Both the position numbers and the translations under genes were made by a program. A stretch of 64,000 nt of DNA, from NCBI RefSeq assembly GCF_042654365.1, contig NZ_JBHSGG010000034.1:1-64000 (forward strand), in the 5' to 3' direction. This stretch comes from Coralloluteibacterium thermophilum (GTDB lineage: Bacteria > Pseudomonadota > Gammaproteobacteria > Xanthomonadales > Xanthomonadaceae). Below the pieces are notes generated by a model, which was not told the DNA's origin, did no database searches, and saw only the letters and a list, made by a program, of their open reading frames with translations. Shown piece by piece: positions 60,504-64,000 of the stretch (positions are counted from its first letter, which is position 1; every line of letters starts with the position of its first letter).

Positions 60504-61409
60504 ATGGCCATCTCGCAGTCGATCCTGACCACGCGCCGGGGCGCGTTCCGGGCGATCTACCGCGACCTCGACCGCGGACGCCGGCTGGCGGCGACGCCGG
60601 TGGTGTTCTGCGAGGGCGATTCCTGGTTCTCCACGCCGCTGTCGATGAACCTGCTCGACTGGCTGGTCTATCCCGCGCCCGAGGACGCGGCGCGCGGCGT
60701 GCCGGTGTTCGGGGGCGGCGGACTGTTCTTCCGCGCCGAACGCATCGGCGACACCGCGGAAGCCATGTTCGGCCCGCGCAACGTGGCCGACCTCCTGCGC
60801 TGGTACCGCGGCTTCGAGTTCGACCTGGTGCTGCTGAGCGCCGGCGGCAACGACGCCACCGGGCAGTTCCTGCTGGACCTGTTCGCCGGCGAGGCCGACC
60901 TCGGCCTGGACGCGGCGCTCGCGCGGATGCGCGGCTCCGGCATCTACCCGCGGGTGCGCCAGGCCTACGCCCGCTTCATCGCCGCCTTCGGTGCGGCGCG
61001 GCCGGGGACGCCGATCCTCGCCCACACCTACGACTACCCGCAGTTGATCGGCGTGCCGGCGCGGCTGACCGTCGCCAACGTCGGGGCGGCGGCGCTGTTC
61101 AAGAAGGGCGCGGGACCGTGGATCGTGCCGGGACTGCGCCGCGCGCTGCCCGACCCGGCGGAGCAGCTCGCCTTCGCGCACACGCTCATCGACGACTTCG
61201 AGCGCGAGGTGCTGCGCCCGTTGCGCGAGGACCCGGCGCTGCCGCCGGTGTTCGACTACGTCGACCTGCGCGGCGGCCTGCCGTCGCCGGACGACTGGTT
61301 CGACGAACTGCACCCGACCGGTGCCGGCTTCCACACCCTCGCGCAGCGCCTGCGCGCGGCCATGCAGGCGCGCCTGCCGGTGGAGAAGGGCGGCCGTGCC
61401 GCACCCTGA
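60504..61409 (+). CDS. SGNH/GDSL-like hydrolase family protein
   Basis: This is a 301-residue protein with the block I nucleophile in VVFCEGDSWFSTP (Ser40). A Gly/Asn block is LLSAGGNDATGQF, and the C-terminal catalytic pair is in FDELHPTGAGF (Asp267 and His270). These are the blocks of SGNH hydrolases, which act as esterases, lipases or acyltransferases. There is no signal peptide, so it is probably cytosolic. GGGAG lies just before the ATG. Its substrate is unknown and the neighbours do not help. Confidence 0.8.
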   Translation: MAISQSILTTRRGAFRAIYRDLDRGRRLAATPVVFCEGDSWFSTPLSMNLLDWLVYPAPEDAARGVPVFGGGGLFFRAERIGDTAEAMFGPRNVADLLRWYRGFEFDLVLLSAGGNDATGQFLLDLFAGEADLGLDAALARMRGSGIYPRVRQAYARFIAAFGAARPGTPILAHTYDYPQLIGVPARLTVANVGAAALFKKGAGPWIVPGLRRALPDPAEQLAFAHTLIDDFEREVLRPLREDPALPPVFDYVDLRGGLPSPDDWFDELHPTGAGFHTLAQRLRAAMQARLPVEKGGRAAP

Positions 61410-61430
61410 CGCGGCGGCCGCAGTGCGGTC

Positions 61431-61595
61431 TCAGGCCTCGTCCGGATGCCGCACACGCCACGCGGCCAGCGCCTCGCGATAGGCCGCCATGGCCTCGGCA
61501 TGCAGGTCGTAGACGCAGGGATCGCAGCCGCTCTCGCAGCACTCCCCGGGCAGCGGCGGCTCGGGCGGTTCGGGTCGGGGATCCGGATCGGACAC
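61431..61595 (-). CDS. Small cysteine-rich Oxidored-like domain protein
   Basis: This is a 54-residue protein with a proline-rich start (SDPDPRPEPPEPPLPG) and the motif ECCESGCDPCVYDLHAEAMA. It matches the short oxidoreductase-like domain (CC.SGC..CV.D.Y..E) common in proteobacteria. The cysteines may bind metal or form disulfides. The start is uncertain. GTG 61595 gives the compact protein, while an ATG at 61679 would add an Arg-rich prefix that does not look native. Confidence 0.65.
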   Translation of the reverse strand: MSDPDPRPEPPEPPLPGECCESGCDPCVYDLHAEAMAAYREALAAWRVRHPDEA

Positions 61596-61654
61596 GGAAC
61601 AGGAACGGCAGGGACGACGGGCCAGCCTGCCGGCTCCGGGCCCGGCCGGCAAGC

Positions 61655-62022
61655 GGCGTTGCGGTGAGGAGCGGGTCACGAGAGAACGCGCGGCGGCTCG
61701 TCCCGTTACTCACTCCTCTCCCACTCGCCAGGCAGCGCGCTGCGCGCGCTCACCCCCATCCCAGCCTTCCCCCGCAGGCGGGGGAAGGGGCGGGGCGCGT
61801 GGGCGTGGGGCTTGGGATCGGCGAGGCGGGGAACATGAGGAGTGGGGAGCGGGAGACGGTGCGACCGCTCGTCCTCGTTTCTCACTCCTCTCCACTCACT
61901 CGCCAGCCGCACAGCCCCCTCCCCCGCGGACAGCGGGGGAGGGTTGGGGAGGGGGCGCTTTTCGCTGGGAAGCGAAACACTGAGAAGTGAGGAGCAGGAG
62001 AAAGCGCGGCCGCCGAACTTCA
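61655..62022. repeat. Composite modular repeat block A-C-A-B-A
   Basis: The gap before the copper-protein gene holds a module A copy (about 61660-61730) and module C (61737-61788, identical over 52 bases to 12604-12655). A second module A copy (about 61828-61905) follows, then module B (about 61913-61962) and a further half arm to about 62010. No gene is supported in this stretch. Frames through it are rich in Arg, Pro and Ser only because of the repeats. Confidence 0.78.
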
Positions 62023-62053
62023 CAGGCCAACGCTCTCGGCCTTCAGGCCGCCA

Positions 62054-62407
62054 CTATCCCGCCATCTCCTCGCAGCTCTCCGCACAGGCGCGGCAGATCT
62101 CGGCGCAGCGCTGCATCACCGGGTCGTCGCTGCCCATCCGGGCGCATTCGTCGGCGCAGGCGGTGCACAGCTCGGCGCAGGCACGGCAGGTGGCGGCGTG
62201 CTGCGGGACCTGGCGCAGCATGGTGTCGGCGCTGGTGCGGCAGATGTCGGCGCAGGCCAGCAGCAGGTTGATGTGGGCGCGCGCGGCGTGCTCGCCGCCG
62301 CGGTCCAGGCAGTGCGAGACCAGCTCGGTGCAGGCCTGGTGGCACGCGGTGCACTGCGCGATGCAGTCGCGCAGGTCGGCGTCGAGGTCGATGAGGTGCG
62401 TGTCCAT
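62054..62407 (-). CDS. Four-helix bundle copper-binding protein (Csp / DUF326)
   Basis: This 117-residue protein is rich in cysteine along amphipathic helices: DCIAQCTACHQACTEL, HCLDRGGEHAARAH, ACADICRTSAD, CRACAELCTACADECARM and CAEICRACAESC. Cytosolic Csp proteins of this family store many Cu(I) ions in the bundle core through such cysteines. There is no signal peptide, so a cytosolic store is likely. It is flanked by a repeat block and a divergent SDR gene. Confidence 0.9.
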   Translation of the reverse strand: MDTHLIDLDADLRDCIAQCTACHQACTELVSHCLDRGGEHAARAHINLLLACADICRTSADTMLRQVPQHAATCRACAELCTACADECARMGSDDPVMQRCAEICRACAESCEEMAG

Positions 62408-62558
62408 CGTCCGTCTCCGGGTCGGGCAGCGGAGCATCGCGCGGGCGGGGTGCAGGCGGCGTGCGCGGGCCCCGTCACATCGCCTTGGAGCGGCGCTGGC
62501 TACGGTGCCGCGGCGGTGCCCGCTGCGGCACGCGCGGTCCTCGGCGACGGAGGTGTTC

Positions 62559-63323
62559 ATGCGGTTCAGGGACAGGGTGGTGATCGTCACCGGCGCGGCG
62601 TCCGGCATCGGCGCGGCGACGGCACGGGCGTTCTCGCACGAGGGCGCCAAGGTCGTGCTGGTCGATCGCGACAGGGCGAGGCTGGACGAGGTCGCCTCCG
62701 AGCTGCCGCACGAGCACACCCTGAGCTGCACGGTCGACGTCGCGCAGCAGGCGGAGGTCGAGGGCATGGTCGAGAACGCCGTCGCGCGCTTCGGCGGCCT
62801 GGACGTGCTGTTCAACAACGCCGGCGTGCTGGCGTCCGGCAGCGTGACCGAGACCGACGCCGCGACCTGGCGGCGGGTGATGGCCGCCGACGTGGACGCG
62901 GTGTTCTTCGCGTCGCGGGCGGCGATGCCGCACCTGGAGCGCAGCCGCGGCTGCATCGTCAACACCGCCTCGGTATCGGGACTCGGGGGCGACCTCGGGC
63001 TGGCGGCGTACAACGCGGCCAAGGGCGCGATCGTCAACCTCACCCGGGCGATGGCCATCGACCACGGCCGCGCGGGCGTGCGGGTCAACGCGGTCTGCCC
63101 CACCTTCACCCGCACCGGCATGACCGAGGACATGATCGACGACGGCACCACCGTGCCGCTGTTCCGGCGGCACATCCCGCTCGACCGCATCGGCGAGCCG
63201 GAGGACGTGGCGCGGGTGGTGCTGTTCCTCGCGAGCGCCGACGCCGGCTTCGTGACCGGGGTCAACCTGCCGGTGGACGGCGGGCTGAGCGCCGGCAACG
63301 GCCAGCCGCTCTACGGATCCTGA
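62559..63323 (+). CDS. SDR family oxidoreductase
   Basis: This is a 254-residue classical short-chain dehydrogenase. The dinucleotide motif is VIVTGAASGIGAAT, with an Asp after the second strand (VLVDRD) that favours NAD. The NNAG motif is LFNNAGVLASG, and the catalytic Ser-Tyr-Lys are in NTASVSG and YNAAKGA. The C-terminal GFVTGVNLPVDGGLS is typical. A GGAGG lies before the ATG. The next gene, an isochorismatase-fold hydrolase, starts 21 bases downstream, so the two are probably cotranscribed. Substrate is unknown. Confidence 0.88.
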   Translation: MRFRDRVVIVTGAASGIGAATARAFSHEGAKVVLVDRDRARLDEVASELPHEHTLSCTVDVAQQAEVEGMVENAVARFGGLDVLFNNAGVLASGSVTETDAATWRRVMAADVDAVFFASRAAMPHLERSRGCIVNTASVSGLGGDLGLAAYNAAKGAIVNLTRAMAIDHGRAGVRVNAVCPTFTRTGMTEDMIDDGTTVPLFRRHIPLDRIGEPEDVARVVLFLASADAGFVTGVNLPVDGGLSAGNGQPLYGS

Positions 63324-63343
63324 GCCATGCCGAGGCCGCGCCC

Positions 63344-63913
63344 ATGAGCACCGCCCCGCTGCGCACGGCGCTGGTCGTCATCGACATGATCAGCGACTAC
63401 GACTTCCCGCGCGGCGAGGCGCTGGCGCGGCGGGCCCTGCCTGCCGCGCGCGCCATCGCGCGGCTCAAGGCCCGGCTCGGCCGGCAGGGCGTGCCGACGA
63501 TCTACGCCAACGACAACTACGGCCGCTGGCGCTCCGACTTCCGGCAGACGATCGAGGCGGCGGCGGCCAGCCCGCACGGGGCGCCCATCGTCGAGATGCT
63601 CCGCCCGGGGCCCGAGGACTACTTCGTGCTCAAGCCGCGGCATTCGGCCTTCTTCGGCTCGCCGCTGGACATGCTCCTCGAGGATCTCGACGCGAAGCGC
63701 CTGATCCTCACTGGCGTCGCCGGCGACCGCTGCGTGATGGCCACCGCGGCGGACGCGCACATGCGCCGCTACACCGTGTTCGTGCCGCGCGACTGCATGG
63801 CGAGCGAGACCGCCGCGCGGCAGACCCGCGCACTGCAGCACCTCGAAGGCGCGCTGCAGGCCGACATCCGTCCCTCCACCGCGCTGACGCCGAGGCGCCT
63901 GCGCGCGGCCTGA
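63344..63913 (+). CDS. Isochorismatase-family cysteine hydrolase
   Basis: This is a 189-residue hydrolase with the catalytic triad Asp14 (ALVVIDMISDY), Lys97 (FVLKPRHSAF) and Cys130 (GVAGDRCVMATA). The triad places it among cysteine hydrolases that act on amides such as nicotinamide or ureido compounds rather than true isochorismatases. It is cytosolic and probably in one transcript with the SDR. The exact substrate is not evident. Confidence 0.87.
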   Translation: MSTAPLRTALVVIDMISDYDFPRGEALARRALPAARAIARLKARLGRQGVPTIYANDNYGRWRSDFRQTIEAAAASPHGAPIVEMLRPGPEDYFVLKPRHSAFFGSPLDMLLEDLDAKRLILTGVAGDRCVMATAADAHMRRYTVFVPRDCMASETAARQTRALQHLEGALQADIRPSTALTPRRLRAA

Positions 63914-63944
63914 GTCCCGGCCGCTCCACCCTGGGAGAGCCCGC

Positions 63945-64000
63945 ATGGCCACGTCCGCCTCCGCCCGTCCCCACGCGCGCCGCGCCTGGCCCGCCACCGT
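63945..64000 (+). CDS. Start of a partial gene
   Basis: An ATG preceded by GGGAG at about eight bases opens a frame (MATSASARPHARRAWPAT) that runs off the window. It starts 32 bases after the hydrolase stop, so it may be the third gene of that operon. Nothing can be said about its function. Confidence 0.45.
   Translation, partial: MATSASARPHARRAWPAT

Noticed and set aside
62198..63343. Long frame joining the region upstream of the isochorismatase-family gene
   Set aside because: It runs in another phase through the SDR gene, which has complete motifs. The hydrolase starts at ATG 63344.

Overview
The window is about 70% G+C and reads as chromosome from a gammaproteobacterium, most likely the Xanthomonadaceae/Lysobacteraceae (Lysobacter/Luteimonas-like). 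That placement is an inference. It rests on the mix of a two-gene egtBD pathway, AcnD/PrpF, azurin, Ku/LigD, a cytochrome c5, a stressosome module, and intergenic repeats of the 'gtgggagcggcttcagccgcga' and 'gaggagtgagaaacgag' kind. No species can be named without a search.

Layout. 1-12.4 kb: ergothioneine genes egtB-egtD, an SDR, a Ku-LigD end-joining pair, a PAS-GGDEF-EAL-receiver protein, tRNA-Arg(CCG), a zinc alcohol dehydrogenase and a membrane protein. 12.4-22.6 kb: a repeat cluster, a TetR pseudogene, azurin behind an FNR/Anr-type promoter, prpF and acnD of the methylcitrate route, cytochrome c5, a nuclease-like lipoprotein, an alpha/beta hydrolase and zapE. 22.7-38.5 kb: a complete type I-F CRISPR-Cas locus (cas1, cas2-3, csy1, csy2, csy3, cas6f) followed by 113 nearly identical 28-bp repeats. 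38.6-46.9 kb: a cobalamin riboswitch with metE, a hypothetical membrane-anchored protein, and nrdA/nrdB behind NrdR-like boxes, with a four-helix-bundle (S23-type) gene wedged between nrdA and nrdB inside an inverted repeat. 46.9-52.4 kb (minus strand): a stressosome operon rsbR-rsbS-rsbT-phosphatase-kinase-hybrid kinase. 52.4-64 kb: queF, a sodium:solute symporter, 2-oxoadipate dioxygenase, a tiny lipoprotein, a graveyard of mixed CRISPR repeats, dkgB with its divergent LysR regulator, and several small metabolic genes.

The most interesting part is the 369-bp gap between cas3 and csy1. On the minus strand it holds a degenerate two-repeat mini-CRISPR. Its 24-nt pseudo-spacer begins with 18 nt identical to a site directly upstream of a candidate csy-side promoter, and that site is preceded by the type I-F PAM 5'-CC. 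On the plus strand, downstream of the promoter, is a 17-codon ORF with a perfect Shine-Dalgarno sequence and a tandem AGA-AGA pair. This combination is what is known from CreTA, the RNA toxin-antitoxin pairs that guard CRISPR effectors, and from CreR cas-regulating RNAs. If real, the Csy complex uses this guide to repress the toxin and perhaps the csy operon, so loss of Csy function would release the toxin.

A second oddity is the array-like tract at 57,282-57,934. Eleven repeat relics are spaced 58-67 bp apart and pass from I-C-like to I-E to an I-E/I-C hybrid to degenerate I-F, with no cas genes next to them.
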